A DNA stretch of 64,000 nucleotides from Dysgonomonas sp. Marseille-P4361 (GTDB taxonomy: Bacteria > Bacteroidota > Bacteroidia > Bacteroidales > Dysgonomonadaceae): positions 620,001 through 684,000 of the forward strand of contig NZ_OPYL01000001.1 of the NCBI RefSeq assembly GCF_900343125.1. Reading direction: 5' to 3'. Made by a program: the position numbers and the translations under genes. Under the pieces are notes generated by a model that saw only the letters and a list, made by a program, of their open reading frames with translations, was not told the DNA's origin and did not search any database. This document shows positions 8,976-18,295 of this stretch, piece by piece (within the stretch, counting starts at the first letter, position 1; every line of letters begins with the position of its first letter).

Positions 8976-11639
8976 ATGAGATTACTTAAGATAATCCCTT
9001 TTATCTTGTTTTGCTTATTTATAAGTAATTCTATAAAATCGATAGAAATCGAAGACTTGCGTTGCGAGAATTTGAAAAATCCGCTAGCCATTGACAATCG
9101 AAGTCCGCACTTCAGTTGGAAGTTGACTTCTAAAGAGAACGGAACTCGACAAATTGCCTATCAAATAATTGTAGCTTCTGACAGTGTTACTCTTGCTAAA
9201 AAAAGCAAAGGAGACATCTGGGATAGTGGGAAGGTTGATTCTGATGCTTCAGTGATGGTTCCCTATGGGGGAAATAGGCTGAGCCCATCTTCTCTTTATT
9301 ACTGGAAAGTGAGGGTGTGGGATGAGAAAGGGAAAGCTTCTTCGTGGAGTTCGGTTGCAAGCTTTGGCATTGGTCTTCTTGATGCGAAAGAGTGGGCTGG
9401 AGAATACATTGGTCTGACACTGGAAGGAAAGGCAGTAAACAGCCCGATCCTTTGGAAAGAAATTAATATTGATAATAAGCAAGGAAAATATCTCTTTCAT
9501 GTAAACTCTCTAGGTTATCATGAAGTATATATAAATGGGGAAAAGGTAAACGAGGATGTGTTATCTCCTGCTGTTTCGCAGCTGGATAAGAGATCCCTAT
9601 CGGTAACATATGATGTTACAAAGCTATTGCAGAAGGGGAAGAATGATATTATCTTATGGTTAAGCCAAGGGTGGTATAAGAGCAACTTATATAAAGTAGC
9701 ACACGAAGGACCTATCGTAAGAGCGCAATTAAATCAACTGAAAAAGAAAGAAAATCGTGTTTTAGTTGTCACTGATGGATCATGGAAAGGAACTGAAAGC
9801 GGCTACGAAGGCATTGGCAATTGGAATCCACACCAATTTGGCGGAGAAAAGATAGATGCAAGAAGAGTTTTTGCTTCTCTGGATGCTGATGAGATACGCA
9901 AGCATACATGGTCTCCCGCAATAGAGGTTGTAAATACTGAACACAAAGTTTCTCCTCAGATGTGTGAACCTAACCAGATTCAAGAAACGATTTATACCAA
10001 AGGTGTTAAGCGTATTAATGATACAACATGGATTGTTGATATGGGGAAAAACCTGACGGGATGGGCTAAAATCAAATTCCCGAACCTAAATGAAGGACAA
10101 GAAATACTGATGGAGTATGCTGATCATTTGGAAAAAGACGGAGTTTTTCCAACTCTTTTAGGACATAAAGATATTTATATTGCCTCAGGAAAAGGTGAGG
10201 AGGTATTTTGCAATAGATTTAATTATCATGCATTCAGATATATTAGGATTAGCAATTTGCCTCAGGAGATAAAAAAAGAGGATATTTTAGGTTACCTCAT
10301 CTACCCGACTTTTGATCAGGCATCATCATTTCAAAGTTCAGATGCAGACCTGAATGCTATTCACGATATGATTCAATATACTTTCCGTTGCTTAACGTTG
10401 GGGGGATATACTGTTGATTGTCCACATATCGAACGTTTGGGATATGGAGGAGATGGAAATACATCGGCTCAAACACTTCAGACCATGTATAATGTTTCCC
10501 CATTGCTATATAATTGGATGCAGTCGTGGGAAGACTGTATGCGTTCCGATGGAGGACTGCCTCATACGGCGCCAAGCCCGACTAAGGCAGGAGGAGGACC
10601 CTCTTGGTGTGCTTTTATCATATATAGTTCTTGGAAAACATATATCAACAATAATGATAAAAGACTGATTGAAAGATATTATCCTTTCATGCAACGTTGG
10701 TTAGGATATGTAGATAAATACTCGGTTGACGGTTTACTGAAAAGATGGCCTGATACAGACTATCGAAATTGGTATCTTGGAGACTGGCTTCCTCCCAAAG
10801 GGGTAAATCCTCAAGAAGAAGCATCTGTTGATATTGTAAACAATAGCTTCATTAGCGAGTGTTTAGATTATATGTCTAAGATTGCAACAATTCTTAACAA
10901 AGAAGACGATGCCAGACTCTATGCAGAGAAGCGGGATGCATTGAACACAAAAATTCATGAAACATTTTACAACCCGCAAGAGAAAACTTACGCTACAGCT
11001 TCTCAGATCGATATGATGATTCCAATGTTGGTTGGGGCTACTCCTCAGAATATAAAGAAAGATGTTAAGAAGAAATTGTTTCTGGATGCTCAAAACAAGT
11101 ATAAAGGACATATTGCAACCGGACTGGTTGGTGTAAATACACTAACAGATTGGGCTGTAAGAGAGAAGGCCGTTGACTTTGTTTACTCAATGTTAAAAAA
11201 AAGAGACTACCCCGGATATTTGTATATGATAGATCAAGGGGCGACCACTACATGGGAAGAATGGGGTGGAGATAGAAGTCATATCCACAATTGTTACAAT
11301 GGAATAGGAGCGTGGTTTTATCAGGCTGTTGGAGGAATACGCATCGACGAAAATATGCCGGGCTATAAACATGTTCTTATCGAACCTCAGGTGCCTGAAG
11401 GAGTTACATGGGCAAAAACAGAAAAAGAAACACCATACGGACTTGTGTCAGTAAACTGGAAGTTGGATGGATCGCAAATGATGATGGATATTACATTGCC
11501 TGTAGGTTGTACAGCTTCTGTCGCTTTACCTGATAACATTACAAAGTATAGAATCAATAGTAAGGACAAAGATAAAAAGGATTCAACAGTAAAAATACAG
11601 AGTGGTAAATATGCAATATCCTATGCTTTTGCTAAGTAA
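8976..11639 (+). CDS. GH78 alpha-L-rhamnosidase, exported
   Basis: 887 residues with a Sec signal peptide (cleavage near residue 22, SNSIKS) and no lipobox, so periplasmic or secreted. Order: an N-terminal fibronectin-like domain with the WDSGKV...SVMVPYGG pattern (residues about 25-135), beta-sandwich domains (135-400), the (alpha/alpha)6 catalytic barrel (about 400-800) and a C-terminal beta domain. The general-acid motif DCPHIERLGYGGDGN places the candidate acid at Glu486, and TTWEEWGG gives the candidate base at Glu761 or Glu762. The usual DCPQREE is DCPHIER here, so it belongs to a variant subgroup. It removes terminal L-rhamnose from plant or bacterial glycans; a probable operon partner of the AraC gene. 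Confidence 0.92.
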   Translation: MRLLKIIPFILFCLFISNSIKSIEIEDLRCENLKNPLAIDNRSPHFSWKLTSKENGTRQIAYQIIVASDSVTLAKKSKGDIWDSGKVDSDASVMVPYGGNRLSPSSLYYWKVRVWDEKGKASSWSSVASFGIGLLDAKEWAGEYIGLTLEGKAVNSPILWKEINIDNKQGKYLFHVNSLGYHEVYINGEKVNEDVLSPAVSQLDKRSLSVTYDVTKLLQKGKNDIILWLSQGWYKSNLYKVAHEGPIVRAQLNQLKKKENRVLVVTDGSWKGTESGYEGIGNWNPHQFGGEKIDARRVFASLDADEIRKHTWSPAIEVVNTEHKVSPQMCEPNQIQETIYTKGVKRINDTTWIVDMGKNLTGWAKIKFPNLNEGQEILMEYADHLEKDGVFPTLLGHKDIYIASGKGEEVFCNRFNYHAFRYIRISNLPQEIKKEDILGYLIYPTFDQASSFQSSDADLNAIHDMIQYTFRCLTLGGYTVDCPHIERLGYGGDGNTSAQTLQTMYNVSPLLYNWMQSWEDCMRSDGGLPHTAPSPTKAGGGPSWCAFIIYSSWKTYINNNDKRLIERYYPFMQRWLGYVDKYSVDGLLKRWPDTDYRNWYLGDWLPPKGVNPQEEASVDIVNNSFISECLDYMSKIATILNKEDDARLYAEKRDALNTKIHETFYNPQEKTYATASQIDMMIPMLVGATPQNIKKDVKKKLFLDAQNKYKGHIATGLVGVNTLTDWAVREKAVDFVYSMLKKRDYPGYLYMIDQGATTTWEEWGGDRSHIHNCYNGIGAWFYQAVGGIRIDENMPGYKHVLIEPQVPEGVTWAKTEKETPYGLVSVNWKLDGSQMMMDITLPVGCTASVALPDNITKYRINSKDKDKKDSTVKIQSGKYAISYAFAK

Positions 11640-11743
11640 TATTTCATATACCGAAATAATAATTTTTAACCTTGCTGATTGTCTGCTATTGCATCACTCT
11701 TAGTATTTTTGGAATATATACTAAAGTGCTAAAAAACAGAAGC

Positions 11744-11772
11744 CACTTTGTGATATCATAAAGTGACTTTTT
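11744..11772 (+). terminator. Hairpin with T-run between the GH78 gene and porX
   Basis: A near-palindrome (11744-11754 with 11755-11765, one mismatch; the core arms CACTTT and AAAGTG match perfectly) is followed by TTTTT. It ends 16 bases before porX. A -7-like box TATTTTTG at 11704-11711 lies upstream of it, so either porX has another promoter or the hairpin acts as a partial stop or an operator. Confidence 0.55.
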
Positions 11773-11788
11773 ATGTGAAGATCTTGAT

Positions 11789-13333
11789 ATGAGAAAAAAA
11801 CGAATTCTTTGGGCCGATGATGAAATAGAGATACTGCGTTCTCATATATTATTTCTGGAGGCAAAAGGCTATGAAGTAGTACCTGTAAATAGTGGACAGG
11901 ATGCGATTGAAAGCTTTATGCAGGGAGCTTTTGATATAGTTTTTCTCGACGAGCATATGCCCGGGTTGTCGGGTATCGAAACCCTTGTCGAACTAAAAGA
12001 GATAAACCCCTCGGTTCCGGTGGTAATGATTACCAAGAGTGAAGATGAAGGCATTATGACCAATGCAATAGGTAAGAAGATAGCCGATTATCTCATCAAG
12101 CCGGTAAACCCGAATCAAATTCTTCTTTCTCTGAAAAAAAATCTTCATAAAGACGCAATTGTATCGGAAGCAATACTCGAAGAATATCGTCAGGAATATG
12201 TAAAAATTAGCGATCAAATCAATGAATCGTCAGACTTTGATGCTTGGAAAGATGTATATAAAAAAATACTTAGATGGGATATAGAATTAACGGCTTCTCA
12301 CAATCCGTTGATTGATCTTTTGCATACACAGCAGCAGGAGGCAAATGTTGGTTTCTCGAAATTTGTAAAGAAGAATTATGAATCTTGGATTCAAAATCCC
12401 GAGGGTCGTCCATTAATAAGTCCTGATCTTCTTCCTAAAAAAGTATTTCCGCTCTTAGATAATAACGAGAAAGTTTTCTTTGTACTTATCGATAATTTTA
12501 GGTTCGATCAATGGATTGAGATAAAGAATTTTCTAGTTAATGAGTTTTCTATTATCGAGGAAGAGTTTATAAGTATCCTCCCAACAGCAACACAGTATGC
12601 TCGTAATGCGATCTTTTCAGGATTGATGCCTGCCCAGATAGAGAAGATGTATCCAGATCTTTGGATGGAAGAAGACGATGATGAAGGGAAAAATATACAT
12701 GAAGAAGCATTGCTGAAACTTCAGATAGAGCGAAAAAAGAAAGAGTACTCATTCTCTTATAATAAATTGATAGCATCTTCTTCGGGCGAAAAATTATTGC
12801 AGGACTTTCATGTATTAAAAGATAAGCAACTGAATGTTGTTGTTATCAACTTTGTAGATATGCTCTCTCATGCCCGTACCGACTCTAAAATGATTAGGGA
12901 ATTGGCTTCGGACGAAGCCGCCTACCGATCGCTGACAAGTTCGTGGTTCAAGCATTCGAGCACGATGGATATCCTCCGAAAAGCAAAGGGAGCAGGTTAT
13001 AAGATCATTCTTACTACCGATCATGGTACTATAAGAGTAAAGAACCCTTTGAAAGTGATCAGCGATAAGTCTGTAAACTCAAATATCAGGTATAAGAAAG
13101 GACGCAATCTGGAATATGATAGAAAAAAAGTATATGATATACACAACCCTGATAAGGTAGGTTTGCCTTCGCCCAATCTGAGTACAAAGTATATCTTCGC
13201 AAGTGGGGATGATTTCTTTGCCTATCCTAATAATTTCAACCACTACGCCTCTTATTTCAGCAACACGTTTCAGCATGGAGGCATCTCTATGGAAGAAATG
13301 ATTGTTCCTTTTATAACCCTGACAGGAAAGTAA
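11789..13333 (+). CDS. porX: PorX: response regulator with PglZ/alkaline-phosphatase-like effector domain, type IX secretion control
   Basis: 514 residues, against about 518 for PorX of Porphyromonas gingivalis. Residues 4-122 are a receiver domain with acidic pocket Asp10/Asp11, phospho-acceptor Asp54 (FLDEHMPG) and Lys near 108 (YLIKPVNP). A helical linker follows, and residues from about 215 form a PglZ (alkaline-phosphatase superfamily) domain with the nucleophile-type Thr in ILPTATQYARNA and metal ligands in the ILTTDHGT segment. PorX works with the kinase PorY and an ECF sigma factor to regulate type IX secretion genes; the effector domain has been reported to act as a phosphodiesterase on oligonucleotides. 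Its presence implies a type IX system elsewhere in the genome. Confidence 0.92.
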   Translation: MRKKRILWADDEIEILRSHILFLEAKGYEVVPVNSGQDAIESFMQGAFDIVFLDEHMPGLSGIETLVELKEINPSVPVVMITKSEDEGIMTNAIGKKIADYLIKPVNPNQILLSLKKNLHKDAIVSEAILEEYRQEYVKISDQINESSDFDAWKDVYKKILRWDIELTASHNPLIDLLHTQQQEANVGFSKFVKKNYESWIQNPEGRPLISPDLLPKKVFPLLDNNEKVFFVLIDNFRFDQWIEIKNFLVNEFSIIEEEFISILPTATQYARNAIFSGLMPAQIEKMYPDLWMEEDDDEGKNIHEEALLKLQIERKKKEYSFSYNKLIASSSGEKLLQDFHVLKDKQLNVVVINFVDMLSHARTDSKMIRELASDEAAYRSLTSSWFKHSSTMDILRKAKGAGYKIILTTDHGTIRVKNPLKVISDKSVNSNIRYKKGRNLEYDRKKVYDIHNPDKVGLPSPNLSTKYIFASGDDFFAYPNNFNHYASYFSNTFQHGGISMEEMIVPFITLTGK

Positions 13334-13415
13334 GATAAAGCAGCCAGTCAATGTTTAATATCAGGGGCATCTTCTTTTTTAAGTTAAGATTTCATATCGA
13401 ATGCCTCACAAATTA

Positions 13416-13423
13416 TATCTTTG
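13416..13423 (+). promoter_or_regulatory. -7 box of the tsaE promoter
   Basis: TATCTTTG is an exact TAnnTTTG match and lies 18 bases before the tsaE ATG, giving a very short leader. No TTTG is seen at -33. Confidence 0.5.
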
Positions 13424-13441
13424 CAACAAAAACAAATAAAA

Positions 13442-13858
13442 ATGAATTTGAAAATAGAATCGCTGGATAAAATAGATGAAACAGCCAAAGAATTTATAAA
13501 AGGAATGGGAGACAACACGGTCTTTGCTTTTCATGGAGAAATGGGAGCAGGAAAGACTACTTTTATAAAAGCAATTTGTGAAAATCTTGGTGTTTCCGAT
13601 ACTATCAATAGCCCTACATTTGCCATTGTGAACGAGTATCGCTCCGATAGCGCTGAATTGATCTATCATTTCGACTTTTATAGAATAAACAAAATAGAAG
13701 AAGCCTACGATTTCGGTTACGAAGACTATTTCTTTAGCGGAAGTCTTTGCTTTATAGAATGGCCCGAAAAGATAGAAAGTATTCTCCCTCACGATACAGT
13801 AAATGTGACTATTACAGTATTGGAGGATGGTAGCAGAGATGTTGCAGTCGATTTTTAA
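13442..13858 (+). CDS. tsaE: tRNA threonylcarbamoyladenosine biosynthesis ATPase TsaE
   Basis: 138 residues from the ATG at 13442; a longer frame from a TTG at 13421 would begin inside the -7 box and is rejected. The Walker A motif is GEMGAGKTT (residues 32-40), the switch-like region is [11 protein letters not shown], and the HFDFYRI and FIEWPEK segments are TsaE signatures. TsaE drives cycles of the TsaB/TsaD complex that makes the t6A37 modification in ANN-decoding tRNAs. It has its own promoter and is followed by the radical SAM gene after 48 bases. Confidence 0.93.
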   Translation: MNLKIESLDKIDETAKEFIKGMGDNTVFAFHGEMGAGKTTFIKAICENLGVSDTINSPTFAIVNEYRSDSAELIYHFDFYRINKIEEAYDFGYEDYFFSGSLCFIEWPEKIESILPHDTVNVTITVLEDGSRDVAVDF

Positions 13859-13906
13859 TCTCATTGTAGCATTGTAATTTTTTATCCAACAGGCGAAAAT
13901 TATTGA

Positions 13907-14824
13907 ATGGAAAATAAATTCTATAAAGAGTTCGGGGAACTTATCTCGAAGCATTTCCCTTATAAAGTACAAAAGATTTCTATCAATGCAGGCTTTACTT
14001 GTCCCAATAGGGATGGTTCAAAGGCTGTAGGAGGATGTACCTATTGCAACAATCAGAGTTTCAGTCCGGGTTATGGAGGCAGACATCGTACTGTCAGCGA
14101 TCAGTTGAGGGATGGAATAGCTTTCTTCTCTCACAAGTACCCAAGCATGAAATACCTGGCATATTTCCAGTCCTATACCAATACTTACGATAGTATCGAT
14201 AAGCTGATTGCTCTGTACGAAGAAGCATTAAGCTATCCAGATGTTGTAGGATTAATTATTGGTACTCGTCCCGACTGTATGCCGGATGAATTGTTGGAAT
14301 ATTTTGCCGAGCTGAATAAGAAAACATTCCTTGTTATCGAATATGGTTTAGAGTCGACTCTGGATTCTACTTTGGAGTTTATTAATAGAGGTCATACGCA
14401 TGCCGAAAGTGTTGAGGCTATCGAGAAAACGGCTGCTCGTGGTATATATACCGGAGCGCATCTGATATTAGGATTGCCTCACGAAAGCAGAGAGCAAATA
14501 CTAAACCATGCTGTTGAAATATCAAAACTACCTCTTACTACTGTCAAGCTGCATCAGCTACAACTAATAAAAGGAACAGTGATGGCAAAACAGCATAGAG
14601 AGCATCCTGAATGGTTCAACCTGTTTGAAGTGGATGACTATATCGATTTGTGCATCGATTTTGCAGAGCGTTTAAATCCTGATTTTATTATTGAGAGATT
14701 TGTGTCGCAGTCCCCTAAGAATTTGCTCATTGCTCCGGATTGGGGGTTGAAAAACTTCGAATTCACCGCTAAAGTTCTAAAAAGATTTAGTGAGCGAAAT
14801 ACTTATCAAGGCAGATTATTTTAG
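13907..14824 (+). CDS. TIGR01212-family (YhcC-like) radical SAM protein
   Basis: 305 residues. The iron-sulfur cluster cysteines have the unusual wide spacing of this family, Cys32-x11-Cys44-x2-Cys47, within NAGFTCPNRDG...GGCTYC. The SAM-domain core follows (FQSYTNTY, IIGTRPDCMPDE, EYGLES), then the LHLG-type HLILGLPHE strand and the KLHQLQLIKGT segment conserved in YhcC proteins. The substrate of this family is not established as far as I know; an RNA or tRNA role is often suggested. Its last 9 bases overlap the end of the convergent peptidase gene. Confidence 0.88.
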   Translation: MENKFYKEFGELISKHFPYKVQKISINAGFTCPNRDGSKAVGGCTYCNNQSFSPGYGGRHRTVSDQLRDGIAFFSHKYPSMKYLAYFQSYTNTYDSIDKLIALYEEALSYPDVVGLIIGTRPDCMPDELLEYFAELNKKTFLVIEYGLESTLDSTLEFINRGHTHAESVEAIEKTAARGIYTGAHLILGLPHESREQILNHAVEISKLPLTTVKLHQLQLIKGTVMAKQHREHPEWFNLFEVDDYIDLCIDFAERLNPDFIIERFVSQSPKNLLIAPDWGLKNFEFTAKVLKRFSERNTYQGRLF

Positions 14825-16267
14825 TAAAGAAAGCAACAATTTATCTATCGCCTTTACGAGTTGGTTGCGTGATCCTGTAAATTTATTCACCATGACAGTA
14901 AAAGCGTATTTCTTTTCTCCCTCTATGTAATAACCGGAGAAGCATTGCACTCCATTTATACTTCCGCTTTTCATATATACTTTGCCTGCAAGGCGGGTTC
15001 CTTTCAATCTGTTCTTTACAGTGCCATCAACCCCTGCTCTGGGAAATGACTCCAAAAAGGTATTAGCATATTCGCTTTTTGTTTGCATATAGGTCAACAG
15101 ATCGCACATGAACAAAGGACTTACTGCATTAGCGGGAGAAAGTCCGCTTCCATCGTACATGAATAGAGCTTCGGTTGTTAATCCTTTCTCTTTCCAAAAA
15201 GCTAAGGTCTTGTCTATCCCTTCATCTAAGGCCGAAGCGTATATATCTTGATTTTTTGCTCGTCCTACTGTTCTGATCAAGTGCTCGGCATAATGATTAT
15301 TGCTTCTTACATTGGTGTCTTTTATGATGTCTCTTATGGGAAATGAGCGGTGTTGATAGAAGACCTTTTCCGAAAAAGAATATTTCTCCTTCTTTGGAGA
15401 ATGTTGGTAGAATTTTTCACGGGTTGTCTCAACATTTTTTATCGTAAAGTTTTTCTCTGAAAGATGTTTGGCTAAAGTTTCACCAAGAAGTAAACCCGGA
15501 TCAGGGATGTCTCCTTTTATCCTGAAAGATGACCTGTTAGAGGGTACGTCTCCCGTAATCAGTCGTTCTTTCGAGAAAGGTATTCCGTGGATATAAGCAT
15601 TGTCTTGTCCCGATGTGTTGGTTTGAAGTGTATTTCTGAAGTTTATGTCAATAGAAGGTTCCGTTCTTACTATTACAGGGCAGGTATCATTCCGCATTGT
15701 ATTAAGGTAGAGTTTATAAGTGTTGTCAAAAAGACTGATGCCATAAGTCCCTGATGCATAGTAATTCCCTATGTCTTGATATATCCATCGGTGAGAGATC
15801 CCGTCATATCCAAAATAGTCATCCACAACTAAAATATCTAAGTCTTTTGCGAGGTTCATATTCTGTCCGATTTGATCGCACCACTGGTCGATAAATATGT
15901 TTGGCGTGTTGTCTAAAAACTCAGTGCCTAATGTTGGGTCTCCATATCCATGAACAATAAGTCTGTTAGGGTGGTCACTGTCCTTTGCCAGAGTTGTAGC
16001 ATATCTATAATTTTCTCCAAGAATTTCAAGTGCAGTTGCTGTGGTTACAACTTTCAATATAGATGCCGGAGTAAGGGACTTCTGCTCGTTGTGCGCAATG
16101 ATTGTTTTTCCGGAATAATCTTTTACACAAATGCCAATAGAAGCATGCTGTAACGTTGGGTTATTTATAAATTGTTGAATGGCTGTTTGCTTTGTTTGGG
16201 CATAAGACCAACTTGTAGTTAATATGAGGAGAATAGTCAGTGTTTGAACAAAATAAGCTTTCTTCAT
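14816..16267 (-). CDS. dacB: D-alanyl-D-alanine carboxypeptidase/endopeptidase, PBP4 (DacB) family, peptidase S13
   Basis: 483 residues from the ATG at 16267 (a TTG two codons earlier is less likely). A signal peptide ends near SWSYAQ (residue 24), so the enzyme is periplasmic. The three penicillin-binding motifs are present: SxxK as Ser69-Ile-Leu-Lys72, SxN as SNN in VRSNNHYAEH, and KSG in YMKSGSINGVQ near the C-terminus. The large insert between SxxK and SxN is typical of S13 enzymes. It trims or opens peptide cross-links in murein. It runs convergently into the radical SAM gene with a 9-base overlap and no separate terminator, so the two messages overlap at their 3' ends. Confidence 0.92.
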   Translation of the reverse strand: MKKAYFVQTLTILLILTTSWSYAQTKQTAIQQFINNPTLQHASIGICVKDYSGKTIIAHNEQKSLTPASILKVVTTATALEILGENYRYATTLAKDSDHPNRLIVHGYGDPTLGTEFLDNTPNIFIDQWCDQIGQNMNLAKDLDILVVDDYFGYDGISHRWIYQDIGNYYASGTYGISLFDNTYKLYLNTMRNDTCPVIVRTEPSIDINFRNTLQTNTSGQDNAYIHGIPFSKERLITGDVPSNRSSFRIKGDIPDPGLLLGETLAKHLSEKNFTIKNVETTREKFYQHSPKKEKYSFSEKVFYQHRSFPIRDIIKDTNVRSNNHYAEHLIRTVGRAKNQDIYASALDEGIDKTLAFWKEKGLTTEALFMYDGSGLSPANAVSPLFMCDLLTYMQTKSEYANTFLESFPRAGVDGTVKNRLKGTRLAGKVYMKSGSINGVQCFSGYYIEGEKKYAFTVMVNKFTGSRNQLVKAIDKLLLSLLK

Positions 16268-16355
16268 GAGCAAAAAGTTACAGGAAATTCGAAAAATAGA
16301 ATATCTTTGTAAAGATATAAAATTCTTTTTTTGACTAGCTAAAAGTTATACTCTG

Positions 16356-17492
16356 ATGGGCCAAACATTCAACAAACCTTTTACTTTTGATCGTACTATC
16401 CGGCTTATAATTAGCTTTTTCGCTTTGGCTTTAGGCCTCTTTTTCCTTTATAAACTTAGAGGAGTATTGCTACCATTCTTAGTAGCTTGGCTATTAGCCT
16501 ATATGTTGAACCCATTGGTGCGCTTTTATCAACGCAAGTTACGGCTGGCACATTCCATAGCAGTAGTGTTGACATTGCTTTCAGTTGCAGGGATGCTGAC
16601 TTTGTTAGGCTTCGTATTGGTCCCTCTTATCGAAAACGAGATATGGCAAATAAATACTCTTATTGCAAATTACAATCTGTCGTCTATTAGTGCCAATGGT
16701 ATCCCTGTAAGTTTAGCTGATGCAATAAGCCGCTATATTGATTTTAAGGAATTGCAGGAAACATTGTCAAGGGAAAATCTGGTAGAAATCTTTCAGTTTG
16801 TAGGGCCCGCTGTAGAATCACTTTTCTCAAATACCATTTCATTCTTATTCGGATTGACTGTAGTCTTTATTGTTCTTCTTTACCTTATTTTTATCTTGTT
16901 AGATTATGATAAGATAAATGAATTGTGGCGTTTCCTTATACCTCCTAAATATCGTGATACTGTAGGTCGAATAACTTTAGACGTAGAGTACAGCATGAAC
17001 AGGTATTTCCGTCATCAGGCATTTATATGCCTTATCTTAGCAGCTCTTTATGCTATTGGTTTTCAGGTAATAGGTCTTCCTTTGGCAATAATGTTTGGTA
17101 TTATTGTCGGACTTGTTCATATGATACCATACTTGCAAGTCATCACTTTTCCTCCGGCTATTCTGCTTTGCTGGCTTGGAGCATCTCAGAGCCATACTAG
17201 TTTCTGGGCAATGCTGGGACTGGTAGCCTTAGTCTATGTTGTGGTACAATGTATTATGGATCTATTTCTAGTCCCTCGCATCATGGGTAAGGCAATGGGC
17301 TTGAATCCTGCTATTATTCTTTTATCTCTTTCTGTATGGGGTTCATTATTGGGGATTGTGGGGATGATCATAGCTATTCCGTTAACTACATTGCTTTTAT
17401 CTTACTATAAAGAGTTTATTACATCTGCCGAAAAAATGCTAGCTGCCGAAAAAGCAGAGCAAGGCAGTGGGGGAGATGAACTTAAAGAATAA
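16356..17492 (+). CDS. AI-2E family (UPF0118/PerM-like) membrane transporter
   Basis: 378 residues. Two membrane segments near the N-terminus (residues about 15-75), a third near 70-95, a soluble region up to about 155, then a run of hydrophobic segments (about 155-185, 215-265, 270-300, 320-350) and a charged C-terminal tail. The PxxxLLxYMLNPLVxxYxR start and the PRIMGKAMGLNPAIILLSL segment are typical of the family. Members have been linked to autoinducer-2 export or to Na+(Li+)/H+ antiport; the substrate here is unknown. The upstream neighbour is the divergent dacB and the downstream neighbour is the DUF3127 gene, 51 bases away. Confidence 0.85.
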   Translation: MGQTFNKPFTFDRTIRLIISFFALALGLFFLYKLRGVLLPFLVAWLLAYMLNPLVRFYQRKLRLAHSIAVVLTLLSVAGMLTLLGFVLVPLIENEIWQINTLIANYNLSSISANGIPVSLADAISRYIDFKELQETLSRENLVEIFQFVGPAVESLFSNTISFLFGLTVVFIVLLYLIFILLDYDKINELWRFLIPPKYRDTVGRITLDVEYSMNRYFRHQAFICLILAALYAIGFQVIGLPLAIMFGIIVGLVHMIPYLQVITFPPAILLCWLGASQSHTSFWAMLGLVALVYVVVQCIMDLFLVPRIMGKAMGLNPAIILLSLSVWGSLLGIVGMIIAIPLTTLLLSYYKEFITSAEKMLAAEKAEQGSGGDELKE

Positions 17493-17543
17493 TTATTTTT
17501 TGTACCTTTACACACCTTTTTGAAAATATAAAATAATATAGAT

Positions 17544-17915
17544 ATGGAATTAACAGCAAAACTAATTCAAGTGCTTCCTATGCAAACAGGTATGGGAAAG
17601 AATGGTGAATGGAGAAAACAGAACATTATACTAGAAACAGACGGTATGTATCCTAAAAAAGTGTGTATCACTTTGTGGGGAGATAAAATAAACGAATCAG
17701 TTCTTCAAGTAGGAAATATTCTTGATGTTTCTTTCGATATAGAGAGCCGCGAATACAATGGTAACTGGTATACAGACTTAAGAGCTTGGAAGATAGACCA
17801 AGCTGCTGCGGGAGGACAAACTCCACCTGCCTATGGAGCACCTAATCAACCAGCTGCACCTGCTGCTCCGGTAGATTTTACGAGTGGTGACGATGGAGAT
17901 GATCTTCCTTTCTAA
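17544..17915 (+). CDS. DUF3127 protein, SSB-like with acidic DDLPF C-terminal tip
   Basis: 123 residues. Residues 1-85 form a compact beta-rich domain (ELTAKLIQVLP, WRKQNIILETDG, KKVCITLWGD, DVSFDIESREYNGNWYTDLRAWKI) that matches DUF3127 and looks like an OB fold. A Pro/Ala/Gln linker (about 90-111) follows, and the chain ends SGDDGDDLPF. That ending closely mimics the last residues of bacterial single-strand binding protein (DDDIPF in E. coli), the docking site for repair and replication partners. Function is not established. The architecture (OB-like domain, disordered linker, acidic aromatic tip) argues for an auxiliary ssDNA-binding or SSB-competitor role. It lies 85 bases upstream of rpsO, which has its own promoter. 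Confidence 0.82.
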   Translation: MELTAKLIQVLPMQTGMGKNGEWRKQNIILETDGMYPKKVCITLWGDKINESVLQVGNILDVSFDIESREYNGNWYTDLRAWKIDQAAAGGQTPPAYGAPNQPAAPAAPVDFTSGDDGDDLPF

Positions 17916-17937
17916 GAGAATAAATATCACTTAATTG

Positions 17938-17968
17938 TTTGTAGCTCAAAAAATAAGTTATATATTTG
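17938..17968 (+). promoter_or_regulatory. Full-consensus Bacteroidota promoter of rpsO
   Basis: A -33 box TTTG (17938-17941) and a -7 box TATATTTG (17961-17968) are separated by exactly 19 bases, the ideal arrangement. The leader to the rpsO start is about 26 bases. Confidence 0.8.
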
Positions 17969-18000
17969 CACCTCGTTTTACAAATTATAAATAACAACTT

Positions 18001-18270
18001 ATGTATTTAGATTCAGCTAAAAAGCAAGAACTCTTCGCTAAGTACGGAAAGTCTAACACTGATACTGGCTCACCAGAAGCGCAGATAGCATTGTTTTCAT
18101 ACCGTATTTCGCATTTAACTGAACACTTGAAGTTAAATAAGAAGGACTATAACACAGAAAGATCTCTAAGACGTCTAGTTGGTAAACGTCGTCGTTTGCT
18201 AGACTATCTAATAGCAACAGATATTGAAAGATATCGTTCTATTATCAAAGAACTAGGAATCAGAAAGTAA
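18001..18270 (+). CDS. rpsO: 30S ribosomal protein S15
   Basis: 89 residues, the standard length. The hallmark S15 segments are intact: DTGSPEAQIALFSYRI for the first helices, then LTEHLKLNKKDYNTERSLRRLVGKRRRLLDYL with the basic rRNA-binding helix. It binds 16S rRNA at the three-way junction of the central domain. It has its own strong promoter and a strong terminator immediately after it, so it is a single-gene unit. No obvious autoregulatory pseudoknot can be claimed in the short leader. Confidence 0.97.
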   Translation: MYLDSAKKQELFAKYGKSNTDTGSPEAQIALFSYRISHLTEHLKLNKKDYNTERSLRRLVGKRRRLLDYLIATDIERYRSIIKELGIRK

Positions 18271-18295
18271 TCTTTCGTGAGAAGATTTATGAAGG

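Noticed and set aside
11704-11711. TATTTTTG as the porX promoter
   Set aside because: It lies upstream of a hairpin with a T-run, so transcription from it would meet a likely terminator before porX. Kept only as a remark.
13406-13972. 188-codon open frame on the minus strand over tsaE
   Set aside because: It lies antisense to a clearly recognisable gene with Walker A and TsaE motifs, has no domain, and is rich in Phe, Ile and Cys as typical for shadow frames in AT-rich DNA.
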